64,000 nt of DNA, taken from positions 1,415,196 to 1,479,195 of the forward strand of contig NZ_LMNF01000001.1 of the NCBI RefSeq assembly GCF_001422485.1, written 5' to 3'. This DNA comes from Agreia sp. Leaf283 (GTDB lineage: Bacteria > Actinomycetota > Actinomycetes > Actinomycetales > Microbacteriaceae). Below the pieces are notes generated by a model, which was given only the letters and a program-made list of their open reading frames with translations, was not told the DNA's origin and made no database searches. Shown one piece after another: positions 52,969 to 64,000 of the stretch. Each line of letters opens with the position of its first letter. Position 1 is the first letter of the stretch. The position numbers and the translations under genes are program-made.

Positions 52969-54018
52969 TCATCCGAAGAAACCGGAGATGCCCTTGCCCA
53001 GGTTTTCGATGCCCTTGCCGACATCATTGGCGAACTTGCCGGGATCCTTGATCGCGCTCGACACGGTGTCGGCGACCGCGTTCGCACCCTTGCCGATCGC
53101 ATCGCCTGCGGCTGCGACCGTACCGTTGACGAACTCCTTGACGACGGGAATCTCATAGATCGCCACGGCCGCGCTGGCGACCTGGAAGACGGTCCCGGCG
53201 GGTGGCGGAAGGAAGCAGGCAACTCCCATGGCCGTCTTGACGCCCGACCACACGGCGTCGCCCGTCTTTCCCTCGATCGCGTAATTGACGGTGTCGACTG
53301 CGCCGAGCCCGACCCCGAGCCATCCGAGGCCGCGGCCGAGGCCGCCCTTCCCGAGGGACTCCAGGACCTTGCCCTTGTCCTGGAAGAACAGCGGGGCCTC
53401 TTCGAAGAAGTCCTTCGCGCCCTCGAGGGCAGGGAAGTACTTGTTGAGGTTCTTGAGCCCGAGACCATCGGTCACCGTCTCCATATTCCTGTAGACATCG
53501 TCGAACTCGGGAAGCAGCTTCCACATGTCCGGGTCCGCGAAGATCTCCGGGCCGAGGTTCCACATCGCTGTGAGTCCGTAGAGGTTCTTCGGCAGGCCGG
53601 CCAGTGCCTTGATCACCCCATAGTCTTTCCACTCGCCGCGGAACGCATCCCACGGGGTGGGAGAGCCGGGACCACCGGGCCCGCTCGGGCCGGGATTGCC
53701 GGGGGTGCCCGGTGCGCCGGGACCGCCGCCGCCGGGGCCTCCGTCGACCTGGCTCGTGGCCGTCTGCTCGTCGGCGTTCTTGATGAGCGTGGTCGACCCG
53801 AGCTCGAGTGCGTGCACGACGGTGTTGCCGAGCTGCTTGACCTGCGAGTTCCAGCGCTGCTGGAATGCGCTCGCGTCGGGGCCCTGCCAGCTCTGCGTGG
53901 AGTTGACCAGAGACGACACGGTCTCGAGCGAGGAGCGGATCTGGTTCGAGCCCGAGGAGAACTGCTTCGCCAGTGCCCTCAGCTGATCCGGGTCGGCGCC
54001 GTAGAACCCTTGTGCCAT
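52969..54018 (-). CDS. WXG100-domain protein with a C-terminal hydrophobic domain
   Basis: A 349-residue protein. Residues 1-95 are a WXG100 helical hairpin (SWQGPDASAFQQRW carries the W-x-G turn). A Gly/Pro linker (about 95-120) leads to a 225-residue C-terminal region, largely helical, with Gly-rich hydrophobic segments (GLGWLGVGLGAVDTVNY, VFQVASAAVAIYEIP) and repeated Gly-Lys near the end. WXG fusions of this kind are type VII secretion substrates. The C-terminal activity is not recognised. GGAGG lies 6 bases before the ATG; TAGCCT at 54061-54066 is a likely -10. Confidence 0.82.
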   Translation of the reverse strand: MAQGFYGADPDQLRALAKQFSSGSNQIRSSLETVSSLVNSTQSWQGPDASAFQQRWNSQVKQLGNTVVHALELGSTTLIKNADEQTATSQVDGGPGGGGPGAPGTPGNPGPSGPGGPGSPTPWDAFRGEWKDYGVIKALAGLPKNLYGLTAMWNLGPEIFADPDMWKLLPEFDDVYRNMETVTDGLGLKNLNKYFPALEGAKDFFEEAPLFFQDKGKVLESLGKGGLGRGLGWLGVGLGAVDTVNYAIEGKTGDAVWSGVKTAMGVACFLPPPAGTVFQVASAAVAIYEIPVVKEFVNGTVAAAGDAIGKGANAVADTVSSAIKDPGKFANDVGKGIENLGKGISGFFG

Positions 54019-54088
54019 CGTGATCCTCCGTGCTGATGTCGAGCCTGTCGTTGTCGCTTCAGGCTAGCGTTCGGGCCCGCTCGGCTCG

Positions 54089-54106
54089 ATGGGGAGAACT
54101 CCCCAT
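54089..54106. promoter_or_regulatory. 18-bp palindrome upstream of the WXG100 promoter
   Basis: ATGGGGAG and CTCCCCAT flank AA, perfectly symmetric. It lies 22 bases upstream of the candidate -10 (54061-54066), just before the -35 position, and so might be an operator. It also lies after purL on the same strand, but no T-run follows. Confidence 0.45.
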
Positions 54107-54123
54107 GCGGTCGGCGGGCCCGG

Positions 54124-54151
54124 CTGCGTCAGTACCCCTGCGTCAGTACCC
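54124..54151 (-). repeat. 14-bp tandem duplication at the purL stop
   Basis: Two identical copies of CTGCGTCAGTACCC (54124-54137, 54138-54151). The copy nearer to purL contains its stop codon. Confidence 0.75.
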
Positions 54152-56482
54152 GACGACGTCGCCGAAGTGCTGCTGCAGGGTGGCGCGGTGCGTGCCGCGC
54201 AGCTCGTCGAGCGACACGTCGAACTGGCCCTGGATGCTGATGCCCGGCTCGGTCGAGTCGGTCACGCCGACCCGGATCACCGGGTAGCCGCGGCCCTCGC
54301 AGAGGCCGATGAACTTCACGTCGTCTTCACGCGGGACGCTGACGAGCACCCGGCCCGTGGTCTCGGAGAAGAGCGCCGTGGCGATGTCGACGCCGTCGCG
54401 CAGCATCAATTCGTCGAGGAACACCCGGGCGCCCACGCCGAAGCGCATCACGCTCTCGACCAGTGCGGTGGCGAGTCCGCCGTCTGACAGGTCGTGGGCC
54501 GAGGCGATGATCGACTGCTGCGCGCCCGCGGCGAGCAGCCCGGCGAGCGTGGCCTCGTTCGCCAGCGACACGGCCGGCGGGCGACCGCCGAGGTGGTCGT
54601 GGATGACGCCCGCCCAGGCCGAGCCGTCGAACTCGACGGTCGTGGTGCCCAGCAGGTAGATGTTGTTGCCCTCGTCCTGCCACCCGCTCGGGATGCGCTT
54701 GGCCACGTCGTCGATCACGCCGAGGATGGCGACCACCGGGGTCGGGTGGATCGGCTTGGTGCCCGTCTGGTTGTAGAACGACACGTTGCCGCCGGTGACC
54801 GGGATCTCGAGCTCGAGGCATCCATCGGCGAGGCCCTCGACGGCCTTCGAGAACTGCCACATGACCTCCGGGTCCTCGGGAGAGCCGAAGTTGAGGCAGT
54901 CCGAGACGGCGACAGGCGTGGCGCCCGTGGAGGCGACGTTGCGGTACGCCTCGGCCAGGGCCAGCTGCGCGCCCTGGTACGGGTCGAGCTGGCAGTACCG
55001 GCCGTTGGCATCCGTCGCGATGGCGAAGCCGAGCCCCGAGGTCTCGTCGACGCGGATCATGCCGCCGTCGTCGGGGAAGCTCAGAGCCGTGTTGCCCAGC
55101 ACGTAGCGGTCGTACTGGTTGGTGACCCAGCTCGGGTCTGCGAGGTTGGGCGAGCCGAGCAGGCGCAGCAGCTGATCGCGCAGCTCTGCCGCCGTGGTGG
55201 GACGAGGGAGCGTGGCCGCGGTATCGGCCTGCAGCGCGTCGATCCAGCTCGGGTACTCGACGGGGCGGGTGTAGACGGGGCCGTCGACGGCGACCGTGCG
55301 CGGCTCGACGTTGACGATCTCCTCGCCGTGCCAGTTGATGATCAGGCGGCCGGTGTCGGTGACCTCGCCGAGAACGCTGGTCTCGACATCCCACTTCTCG
55401 ACGACCTTCAAGAAGCCCTCGAGCTTCTCCGGGGTCACGACGGCCATCATGCGCTCCTGGCTCTCCGACATCAGGATCTCTTCGGCGGTGAGCGAGGGGT
55501 CGCGCAGCAGCACCTTCTCGAGCTCGATGAACATGCCACCGTCGCCATTGGAGGCGAGCTCGCTGGTCGCGCACGAGATGCCCGCGGCGCCCAGGTCCTG
55601 GATGCCCTCGACGAGCTTCTCGCGGAACAGCTCGAGGCAGCACTCGATGAGCACCTTCTCGGCGAAGGGGTCGCCCACCTGCACGGCGGGGCGCTTCGTG
55701 GGACCGCCGGCCGAGAACGTGTCTGAGGCGAGAATGGATGCTCCGCCGATGCCGTCGCCGCCGGTGCGAGCACCGAAGAGAACGACCTTGTTGCCGACTC
55801 CGCGCGCGTTGGCGAGGTGCAGGTCTTCGTGACGCAGCACACCCACGCTCAGGGCGTTGACGAGGGGGTTTCCCTGGTACACCGGGTCGAACCAGGTCTC
55901 TCCGCCGATGTTCGGCAGGCCGAGGCAGTTGCCGTAGAACGAGATGCCCGAGACCACGCCGTGCACGACGCGAGCCGTGTCGGGGTCTGAGATGTCGCCG
56001 AAGCGCAACGCATCCATCACGGCCACCGGCCGCGCACCCATCGAGATGATGTCGCGCACGATTCCGCCGACGCCGGTCGCGGCGCCCTGGAACGGCTCGA
56101 TGTAGCTGGGGTGGTTGTGGCTCTCGATCTTGAAGGTGACGGCCCAGCCCTCGCCCACGTCGACGACGCCGGCGTTCTCGCCCATGCCGACCATGAGGTT
56201 CTGCTTCATCTTCGGCGTGACCTTCTCGCCGAACTGCCGCAGGTAGATCTTGGAGCTCTTGTAGGAGCAGTGCTCGCTCCACATGACGGAGTACATGGCG
56301 AGCTCGCCCGACGTGGGGCGGCGGCCGAGGATCTCGCGCACCTTGGCGTACTCGTCGGCCTTCATGCCGAGGGCCGCGTACGGCTGCTCCCGGTCTGGGG
56401 TGTCGATCGCGTTCTGCACGGTATCGGCGGCGGCGCGAGCGGTAGCCGTGTGAATGGAGAACGTTGCAGCAGAGTCAGACAC
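54143..56482 (-). CDS. purL: Phosphoribosylformylglycinamidine synthase subunit PurL
   Basis: A 779-residue PurL, the synthetase subunit that with PurQ and PurS converts FGAR to FGAM. It has [42 protein letters not shown] (ATP/FGAR site), [21 protein letters not shown] and [12 protein letters not shown], all standard. GTG at 56482 is chosen from AAGGAG about 11 bases upstream and TAGGAT at 56524-56529; the reading frame stays open far upstream but without similarity. purQ and purS are 3.6 kb away, not adjacent. Confidence 0.95.
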   Translation of the reverse strand: MSDSAATFSIHTATARAAADTVQNAIDTPDREQPYAALGMKADEYAKVREILGRRPTSGELAMYSVMWSEHCSYKSSKIYLRQFGEKVTPKMKQNLMVGMGENAGVVDVGEGWAVTFKIESHNHPSYIEPFQGAATGVGGIVRDIISMGARPVAVMDALRFGDISDPDTARVVHGVVSGISFYGNCLGLPNIGGETWFDPVYQGNPLVNALSVGVLRHEDLHLANARGVGNKVVLFGARTGGDGIGGASILASDTFSAGGPTKRPAVQVGDPFAEKVLIECCLELFREKLVEGIQDLGAAGISCATSELASNGDGGMFIELEKVLLRDPSLTAEEILMSESQERMMAVVTPEKLEGFLKVVEKWDVETSVLGEVTDTGRLIINWHGEEIVNVEPRTVAVDGPVYTRPVEYPSWIDALQADTAATLPRPTTAAELRDQLLRLLGSPNLADPSWVTNQYDRYVLGNTALSFPDDGGMIRVDETSGLGFAIATDANGRYCQLDPYQGAQLALAEAYRNVASTGATPVAVSDCLNFGSPEDPEVMWQFSKAVEGLADGCLELEIPVTGGNVSFYNQTGTKPIHPTPVVAILGVIDDVAKRIPSGWQDEGNNIYLLGTTTVEFDGSAWAGVIHDHLGGRPPAVSLANEATLAGLLAAGAQQSIIASAHDLSDGGLATALVESVMRFGVGARVFLDELMLRDGVDIATALFSETTGRVLVSVPREDDVKFIGLCEGRGYPVIRVGVTDSTEPGISIQGQFDVSLDELRGTHRATLQQHFGDVVGY

Positions 56483-56572
56483 GCGAGAAGGGCTCCTTAG
56501 TGGGGCAGGCGGTGAGCGCCTCAATCCTACCGGCCCCGGGAATGCGCGGGCCCGGAGCGGCGTTGGCCCTGA

Positions 56573-58434
<1,862 letters not shown>

Positions 58435-58438
58435 CCTG

Positions 58439-58531
58439 CGTTCCCTGAGCTTGTCGAAGGGCCGTCGCCCCGTTCCCTGAGCTTGTCGAAGGGCCGCCGC
58501 TCCGTTCCCTGAGCTTGTCGAAGGGCCGTCA
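58439..58531. repeat. Three tandem 32-bp repeats after sufU
   Basis: CGTTCCCTGAGCTTGTCGAA recurs three times at 32-bp intervals, each followed by a GGGCCG block. They could terminate the suf transcript by folding with the GGGCC parts. Confidence 0.85.
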
Positions 58532-58545
58532 CGGCCGCATCGCCG

Positions 58546-58551
58546 TACCCT
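58546..58551 (+). promoter_or_regulatory. Leaderless -10 box for the 58559 gene
   Basis: TACCCT, 7 bases before the ATG at 58559. Confidence 0.5.
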
Positions 58552-58558
58552 TGGATCC

Positions 58559-59212
58559 ATGGCATCCACGCTCGACGAACTCGCCCGAACCCTGCCCGGC
58601 CCTCACGAACTGCGCGACAGGCTCCGCGCTTTGGCCGTGCTCGACGCGATCTGCGGCACTCGGCACCTGACCTACAGCTTCACGGCGTCGTTCTCCGAGG
58701 GCGTGGCTCTCGGCCGTTACGACAACGGGGCCGGTGACCACTATTTCGTCTTCTTCGACGGGGGCCAGACCTTCGTGCGCGTCTTCGACCACGAGTCCGA
58801 CCTGAGTCCGTATGCCAACGACGGGCTGTGGCCCGGCCTCGTCGATGGTCTGCCCGCTCGACTCCAGCAGTATGCGCAGATGGAGAAGCTCGGAGACGAG
58901 GACTACCCGCTCATCACGCTCGCGATGTGGCATGACGGCATGGGCTGGAAGCACGGAACACCGGCACCGATCGATGGCGTCGAGCCGAAGCCCACGGACT
59001 GGCCCCTCTCGCAGGTGATCGCGTGGTCGGCCGACGCCGTCGCCGCTGATCGCGGGCGGTACTGGTCGCGTTCCCTCAGCGCGACGGCGATCGCTCCGAT
59101 CCTCGAGCTTCGGCCGCTCACCCGCGAAATCGCCGAATCGATCAATCCCGACGTCGACTGGCCGTTCGTCGAGCGCATCGCCGCCTACGTCGGACTTCCC
59201 ATCGAGGGCTGA
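58559..59212 (+). CDS. Hypothetical protein
   Basis: A 217-residue soluble protein, acidic, rich in aromatic residues (DHYFVFFDGGQTFVRVFDHE, MWHDGMGWKHG). No signal peptide or membrane segment and no family recognised. It has a leaderless promoter and is convergent with the lipoprotein gene. Codon use matches the neighbours. Confidence 0.72.
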   Translation: MASTLDELARTLPGPHELRDRLRALAVLDAICGTRHLTYSFTASFSEGVALGRYDNGAGDHYFVFFDGGQTFVRVFDHESDLSPYANDGLWPGLVDGLPARLQQYAQMEKLGDEDYPLITLAMWHDGMGWKHGTPAPIDGVEPKPTDWPLSQVIAWSADAVAADRGRYWSRSLSATAIAPILELRPLTREIAESINPDVDWPFVERIAAYVGLPIEG

Positions 59213-59241
59213 CGACGCATCCCGCCCTGATCCCGGGATCG

Positions 59242-60063
59242 TCAGCTCGTGAGCAGAACCGTGCTCGATCGCCACTCGTGGCTGTCGCCGCCCACCTGCC
59301 ACACGACCGTCACCGCGTGCGGCCCTGTCTCAGGAGTCGTGTTCACGACGAAGGTGCGCTGGGCATCCGAGGCCGCGTCCAGTGTCGCGTCGACCGGCTG
59401 GTCTCCCTGCCACGCGTAGATCGTCTCGGGCGAACCCACCAGCGATCGCCCGTCGGCCGGATCCGCGACGGCGAACGAGATAGCGACGGGGGATGCCGGG
59501 TCGTAGGCGGCCTCGCCGGTCTGGTCTTCGGGCCCGGCGGCTGGATTGGTCCACGAGTAGACGGACTCACCGGTCGGCGGCACGCCCGCGTCGTCGATGC
59601 GCAGACCGGAGTCGGTCTGTCGCACGATCCACGCGTCGGCCGCGTCGGCGGTCGCGCCGCTCACCACGGTGATCGCTCCCTCGGGGCCCTCTGCCGCGAC
59701 CAGCTGCGCGGAGGCGAGCTCGGTCGCTTCGTCGGCGGTGACGGTGCCATCGGTCGCCGCCAGCTGTTCGTACGTGTCGATTGAGCCGTAGAAGGCCTGC
59801 GATTCTGGCGACAGCAGGGACCAGCTCGTCTGAGAGTCACCCGCGGTGATGGCGTCGAGATAGTCCCGGGCGAGCGCGATCTCGGGCGTCTCCGCGGTTG
59901 TCTCGGCAGGGGCCGGAGTGGAAGCCGACGTCGTGCTGCCCGCCGGATCGGCCGTGCTCGACGGCGTGCTCGGCGAGGCCGAGCATCCGAAGAGGGCCAT
60001 CGAACCGATCAGCGAGATGGCGCCGAGAAGGGTCACGGTCTGAGTACTTCGTCGAGTAGTCAT
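59242..60063 (-). CDS. Putative lipoprotein
   Basis: A 273-residue lipoprotein: signal peptide with lipobox ALFGC (Cys about 27), a Ser/Thr/Pro linker (28-60), a helical domain near 60-130, then a beta-rich domain resembling immunoglobulin folds (TIYAWQGDQPV, VNTTPETGPHAVTVVWQV). No family recognised. TAGCGT 6 bases before the ATG marks a leaderless start. Confidence 0.82.
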   Translation of the reverse strand: MTTRRSTQTVTLLGAISLIGSMALFGCSASPSTPSSTADPAGSTTSASTPAPAETTAETPEIALARDYLDAITAGDSQTSWSLLSPESQAFYGSIDTYEQLAATDGTVTADEATELASAQLVAAEGPEGAITVVSGATADAADAWIVRQTDSGLRIDDAGVPPTGESVYSWTNPAAGPEDQTGEAAYDPASPVAISFAVADPADGRSLVGSPETIYAWQGDQPVDATLDAASDAQRTFVVNTTPETGPHAVTVVWQVGGDSHEWRSSTVLLTS

Positions 60064-60069
60064 ACTTCG

Positions 60070-60075
60070 ACGCTA
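60070..60075 (-). promoter_or_regulatory. Leaderless -10 box for the 60063 lipoprotein
   Basis: TAGCGT on the minus strand, 6 bases before the ATG at 60063. Confidence 0.55.
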
Positions 60076-60121
60076 GCGTGCTGGATGACCCCCGTTCGGG
60101 GGTACGGAGTGAACTCGGAGG

Positions 60122-60819
<698 letters not shown>

Positions 60820-60820
<1 letters not shown>

Positions 60821-61113
60821 CAGACGGAGGCTCCAGCTGCGACCTCGGATGCGCCGTCGGCGGGAGACTCGACGACGTGGATGCCGACGACATCTTCGAT
60901 GACCGAGTTCGAGAGCATCTCGTCGGCCAGGGTCGCGACCTCGGCGAGCACGGCATCGGTGACCTCGCCCTCGACGGCGAGCTCGAAGCGCTTGCCGACT
61001 CGAACCGACGTGAACTGCGACTGGCCGAGGCGTGTGAGGGCGCCGAGCACGGCCTTGCCCTGGGGATCGAGAAGTTCGGCCTTGGGCATGACCTCGACGA
61101 CGATTGTGGGCAC
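60820..61113 (-). CDS. purS: Phosphoribosylformylglycinamidine synthase subunit PurS
   Basis: A 97-residue PurS, the small dimeric subunit that bridges PurL and Pur[22 protein letters not shown] and [13 protein letters not shown] are diagnostic. The C-terminal 15 residues, with several Ala and Ser, extend past the usual end. GTG at 61113 has a weak AAGAG upstream; TAGACT at 61155-61160 is the probable -10. Confidence 0.93.
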
Positions 61114-61259
61114 CGGAGAACTCTTTTCGAGAAGTGACGGGTGGATTCGCCCCCAGTCTAAACGCTGGGCATCGGCTTCACGCCCGAGCGCTCCACTTGG
61201 CAGGCGGGCCGCCCGACCGTAGCCTCGGAGTCTGAGGTCAATGACGACTGGAGATCGTG

Positions 61260-62861
61260 ATGAGTGAACCCGTGAGCCCCGCCGCAGCAGCCACCCCGAC
61301 GGGGTACGCCACCGTCTCGGTGGCCGCCATCCTCGCCGAGACGGCCGCGCGCCGGCCCGACAAGACGGCCCTGATCGTGGGGGAGCAGAGCATCAGCTAC
61401 TCCGCGCTGTGGGAGGAGACGCTTGCCTATGCAGGAGCCCTCCGCGATCGAGGGGTCGGCCGAGGCGACCCCGTCGCCATCCTGATACCGAACGTGCCCG
61501 ACTTTCCCCGTGTCTACTACGCCCTCCTGGCGCTCGGCGCGATCGTCGTGCCGATTCATGCGCTGCTGAAGGCCGAGGAGATCGCGTTCGTGCTGCGCGA
61601 CAGCGGGGCCACCCTGCTCGTGTGCTCGGCTCCGCTTCTCGGCGAGGGCGCGAAGGGGGCGGCGCTCGCGGGCGTCGATGTGGTGTCGCTCATGATGCCG
61701 CCGCACTCGGGCGATGAGCCGTTGGATGCCGTGGGTTTCGATCGCCTGGAGGATCTCGCCGCGCAGACGGTGCCGCCCGAGACTTACGTGGCCTGCGCCC
61801 CGGGCGACACGGCGACCATTCTCTATACGAGCGGAACGACGGGGTCGCCGAAGGGCGCCGAGGGCAGCCATTTCTCGCTGGTCGAGCAGACGAGCACGCT
61901 GCTGCTCGACACCTTCGACATGACGAGCGACGACGTGCTGCTCGGCTGCCTGCCCCTCTTTCACACCTTCGGACAGACCTGCGTGCTCAACACCGGATTC
62001 CGTGCGGGTGCCACGATCGTGCTGATGCCGAAGTTCGACGGCGCCGGCGCGATCGAGCTCATCAAGCGGCACGGCTGCACGATCTTCTTCGGGGTGCCCA
62101 CCATGTACATGGTGATCCTGGCCGCCGCCGGAACCGAGCCCGTCGATACGAAGCTGCGTTACGGAATCTCGGGCGGTGCAGCGATTCCGGTGGCCATCAT
62201 CGACAGGTTCACGCAGCTCTTCGGCGTCGACATCCACGAGGGCTATGGCCTCACCGAGACCTCTCCGGTCGCCAGCTTCAACCAGCGCGGGATCACCCCG
62301 CGGCCCGGAACGATCGGCACGCCGATCTGGGGCGTGGATGTCGAGATCGCCCGGGCCGAGAACGACGATGCGATCGAGCTGCTTCCTCGGGGGGAGCTCG
62401 GCGAACTGGTGATCAGGGGCCACAACCTCATGAAGGGCTACCTGCACCGCGAGGAGGACACGGCCCGGTCGGTGGTCGACGGATGGTTCCGCACCGGCGA
62501 CCTCGGAACGAAGGACGACGACGGCTACCTGCGCATTCTCGACCGCAAGAAGGACATGATCCTGCGCAACGGCTACAACGTGTACCCCCGCGAGGTCGAG
62601 GAGGTGCTCGCCGGGCATCCGGATGTCTCGATGGCGGCCGTGTACGGCATCCCCCACGAGGTGCATGGCCAGGAGGTGGTTGCGGCGGTGGTGCTGGTCG
62701 CCGGAGCGACCGCAACCGGCGCGGAGCTGGTGGCGTTCGCCGAAGAGCACGTCGCTGCGTACAAGTACCCGCGGGAGGTTGCGATCGTGGAGGCGCTGCC
62801 GATGGGTCCGAGCGGAAAGGTGCTGAAGAGGGAGCTCGTGGCGCGCCACGACGTGCGCTGA
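61260..62861 (+). CDS. Long-chain fatty-acid--CoA ligase (AMP-forming)
   Basis: A 533-residue member of the ANL superfamily. The AMP-binding loop is LYTSGTTGSPKG, followed by GYGLTETSPV, DGWFRTGDLG, DRKKDMILRNGYNVYPREVEE and the C-terminal lysine in GPSGKVLKREL. It activates a fatty or related acid as an acyl-adenylate and then as the CoA thioester; chain length is not determined. GGAG lies before the ATG at 61260, with TAGCCT at 61220-61225 as -10. It is divergent from purS. Confidence 0.9.
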   Translation: MSEPVSPAAAATPTGYATVSVAAILAETAARRPDKTALIVGEQSISYSALWEETLAYAGALRDRGVGRGDPVAILIPNVPDFPRVYYALLALGAIVVPIHALLKAEEIAFVLRDSGATLLVCSAPLLGEGAKGAALAGVDVVSLMMPPHSGDEPLDAVGFDRLEDLAAQTVPPETYVACAPGDTATILYTSGTTGSPKGAEGSHFSLVEQTSTLLLDTFDMTSDDVLLGCLPLFHTFGQTCVLNTGFRAGATIVLMPKFDGAGAIELIKRHGCTIFFGVPTMYMVILAAAGTEPVDTKLRYGISGGAAIPVAIIDRFTQLFGVDIHEGYGLTETSPVASFNQRGITPRPGTIGTPIWGVDVEIARAENDDAIELLPRGELGELVIRGHNLMKGYLHREEDTARSVVDGWFRTGDLGTKDDDGYLRILDRKKDMILRNGYNVYPREVEEVLAGHPDVSMAAVYGIPHEVHGQEVVAAVVLVAGATATGAELVAFAEEHVAAYKYPREVAIVEALPMGPSGKVLKRELVARHDVR

Positions 62862-62904
62862 TCGAGTAGCCCTGTTTCCTGACCTGTCGTTCCCAGACCA
62901 TTTC

Positions 62905-63151
62905 GTTCCCTGAGCCTGTCGAAGGGCGTCTCGACAAGCTCGACGAACGGGGTATCGAAGGGCGTCTCGACAAGCTCGACGAACTGGGTATCGAAGGGCA
63001 AGGCGTCTCGACGAGCTCGATGAACGGGGTGTCGATGGGTCTGGCGTCTCGACAGGCTCGACGAACGGGGTGTCGATGGGTCTGGTGTCTCGACAGGCTC
63101 GACGAACGGGGTGTCGATGGGTCTGGCGTCTCGACAGGCTCGACGAACAGG
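62905..63151. repeat. VNTR of 41-bp units after the acyl-CoA ligase
   Basis: Starts with GTTCCCTGAGCCTGTCGAA, then six units beginning GCGTCTCGACA/GAGCTCGA (62926, 62962, 63003, 63044, 63085, 63126). The period is 36 once, then 41 four times. No unique spacers separate the units, so this is not CRISPR. It lies between two convergent genes. Confidence 0.9.
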
Positions 63152-63161
63152 GTTACCGGGG

Positions 63162-64000
63162 TCACCATGGCCTGCCTGTTCGTTGGTGTCCGGCGGGCCT
63201 CGGTGTTCGGTTCGGGTCTTGCCAGGTGGGTGGTCTGACATGCGGTTTGCCGTGGACCATCACCAATTGCCACGCCGAGGTGTGGATGGTGGCGTGGTGG
63301 AACGGGCACAGCAAAGCGAGGTTGTCGATGTCCGTTCTTCCGGGCGGGTAGTCGTGGCTTACCCAGGGGGTGACGTGGTGGGCCTGACACCGTGAGGGTG
63401 GCGCCGTGCAGCCGGGGATGACGCATCCTCCGTCGCGGGCGGCGAGGGCCTTGCGTTGCCTTCGGGTGGCCAACCGTTTCGTCTTGCCGTGATGCAGGAC
63501 CTCGCCGTGCTGGCCGAAGAGGGTGGTGATCGTGTCGCCATGGCAGCGAAGTTGGTCGACGGTGCTGATGGGGATCGGTTCGGTGCTGCCGTCGATCCAC
63601 GCGGCACCGCGCCCGGACCGGAGGTCGTCGAGGGTGACGTGCACATTCACGGTCGGCGCCGCACCGTTCAGCAGCGAAGCGGACGGTGAGGTGGCGGCCA
63701 TTTCGAGGAGGGTCATGACCGCGTCGAGCAGCTTCTGCTCCGCCGTGCGCGCATCGACGACCGCCTCGTCACTTGAGGTGTCGTCCTGCGCGGCCGGTTC
63801 GAGTGGTGGTGGGTCGTTGATCGTGAGCCCACCGTCTGCCTGGTCTCCGGTGATGCCCTGATTGCCGGCGAGGCCTGCACCGGCATGACTGAGATCGGTC
63901 GCTTCCGGGCCCGCCGCGTGTGATGCCGGATTCGATGTATCGAGGGTGCGCGGACTGAGAATGGAGTCGACCGCGGCCAGGAACACACCGAGTTGCAGGG
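63162..64000 (-). CDS. DUF222/HNH endonuclease, C-terminal part (runs off the window)
   Basis: At least 279 residues, open through the window end. The visible part contains a DUF222 stretch (LGVFLAAVDSIL), a low-complexity segment, and an HNH nuclease: RDGGCVIPGC, SRCQAHHVTPW (the HH), and DNLALLCPFHHATIH (Asn and His). Actinobacterial genomes have many DUF222-HNH proteins whose biological role is unclear; some are in mobile contexts. The N-terminus lies beyond 64000 on the minus strand. Confidence 0.85.
   Translation of the reverse strand, partial: LQLGVFLAAVDSILSPRTLDTSNPASHAAGPEATDLSHAGAGLAGNQGITGDQADGGLTINDPPPLEPAAQDDTSSDEAVVDARTAEQKLLDAVMTLLEMAATSPSASLLNGAAPTVNVHVTLDDLRSGRGAAWIDGSTEPIPISTVDQLRCHGDTITTLFGQHGEVLHHGKTKRLATRRQRKALAARDGGCVIPGCTAPPSRCQAHHVTPWVSHDYPPGRTDIDNLALLCPFHHATIHTSAWQLVMVHGKPHVRPPTWQDPNRTPRPAGHQRTGRPW

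Noticed and set aside
62926..63151. CRISPR-like regular repeats
   Set aside because: Units are contiguous 36-41 bp tandem copies with no unique spacers and no cas genes nearby.

Overview
The window is 64 kb of chromosomal DNA from a high-GC actinobacterium, most likely family Microbacteriaceae. The evidence is the GC-rich codon use, the actinobacterial gene families (septum-formation family protein, DUF3151 beside purA, DUF6421, SARP-type regulator, SufU-type Fe-S scaffold, PurS/PurQ/PurL), the two LAXTG sorting signals, the abundant GCATCC/GGATGC hexamers, and promoters whose -10 hexamer lies 6-7 bases before the start codon. No genus can be named from this sequence alone. No tRNA, rRNA, CRISPR array, prophage or insertion sequence was seen. 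About 60 protein genes are packed on both strands, and the only non-coding stretches near 300 bases are 23319-23638 and 62862-63161.

Layout. 25-9000: a large RecB-like nuclease/helicase, a two-domain GNAT acetyltransferase, a trehalose-synthase-like GH13 enzyme, an SDR oxidoreductase and a DUF6421 protein. 9150-15360: a membrane protein, a giant SARP/AfsR-type regulator and a DrrAB-type ABC exporter with four 11-bp-spaced direct repeats in front of it. 15500-22000: a methyltransferase, small membrane and TPR proteins, an OafA-like O-acyltransferase, an AEC transporter and exonuclease III. 22100-28250: pyrE, a septum-formation protein, an LAXTG surface protein with a long leader, DUF2207 and DUF1206 membrane proteins and a NagD-like phosphatase. 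28300-30350: a complete manganese unit (mntH-mntR with a 24-bp palindromic operator). 30510-38700: a TrmH methyltransferase, then a GH6 glucanase, a response regulator, an Hpt-like protein, a processive-type GT2 synthase, a lipoprotein, a GGDEF-like membrane protein and a sensor kinase. I read these as a surface-polysaccharide and signalling locus in which the Hpt and GGDEF domains have both lost their catalytic residues. 38774-45530: a molybdopterin oxidoreductase, a TetR / degenerate ABC ATPase / YhgE operon with a textbook operator, a glutaredoxin-like protein, DUF3151 and a Pr6Pr membrane protein. 45685-51700: purA, GNATs, ohr, chorismate mutase and an OmpR-type two-component system. 51699-54018: a small WXG100 / EspG-like / membrane / LAXTG-microprotein cluster. 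54143-61113: purL, then sufS-sufU, two hypotheticals, and purQ-purS. 61260-64000: an acyl-CoA ligase, a 41-bp VNTR and the C-terminal part of a DUF222/HNH protein that runs off the window.

Regulation. Nineteen genes have a TANNNT hexamer ending 6 or 7 bases before the start codon, and one more has a near match (AATAAT). This is the layout of leaderless transcripts, and it fixes several start codons that a Shine-Dalgarno search would miss. The other monocistronic or operon-leading genes mostly have a GGAGG/AAGGA-type site instead. Palindromic repeats built on GTTCCCTGAGCCTGTCGAA occupy seven intergenic sites.

The observations most worth following are the SARP regulator with its 11-bp-phased repeats, the GH6/GT2 locus with degenerate signalling domains, the minimal WXG100 cluster with a 45-residue LAXTG microprotein, and the 15-bp tandem repeat shared by the overlapping 3' ends of chorismate mutase and a sensor kinase.
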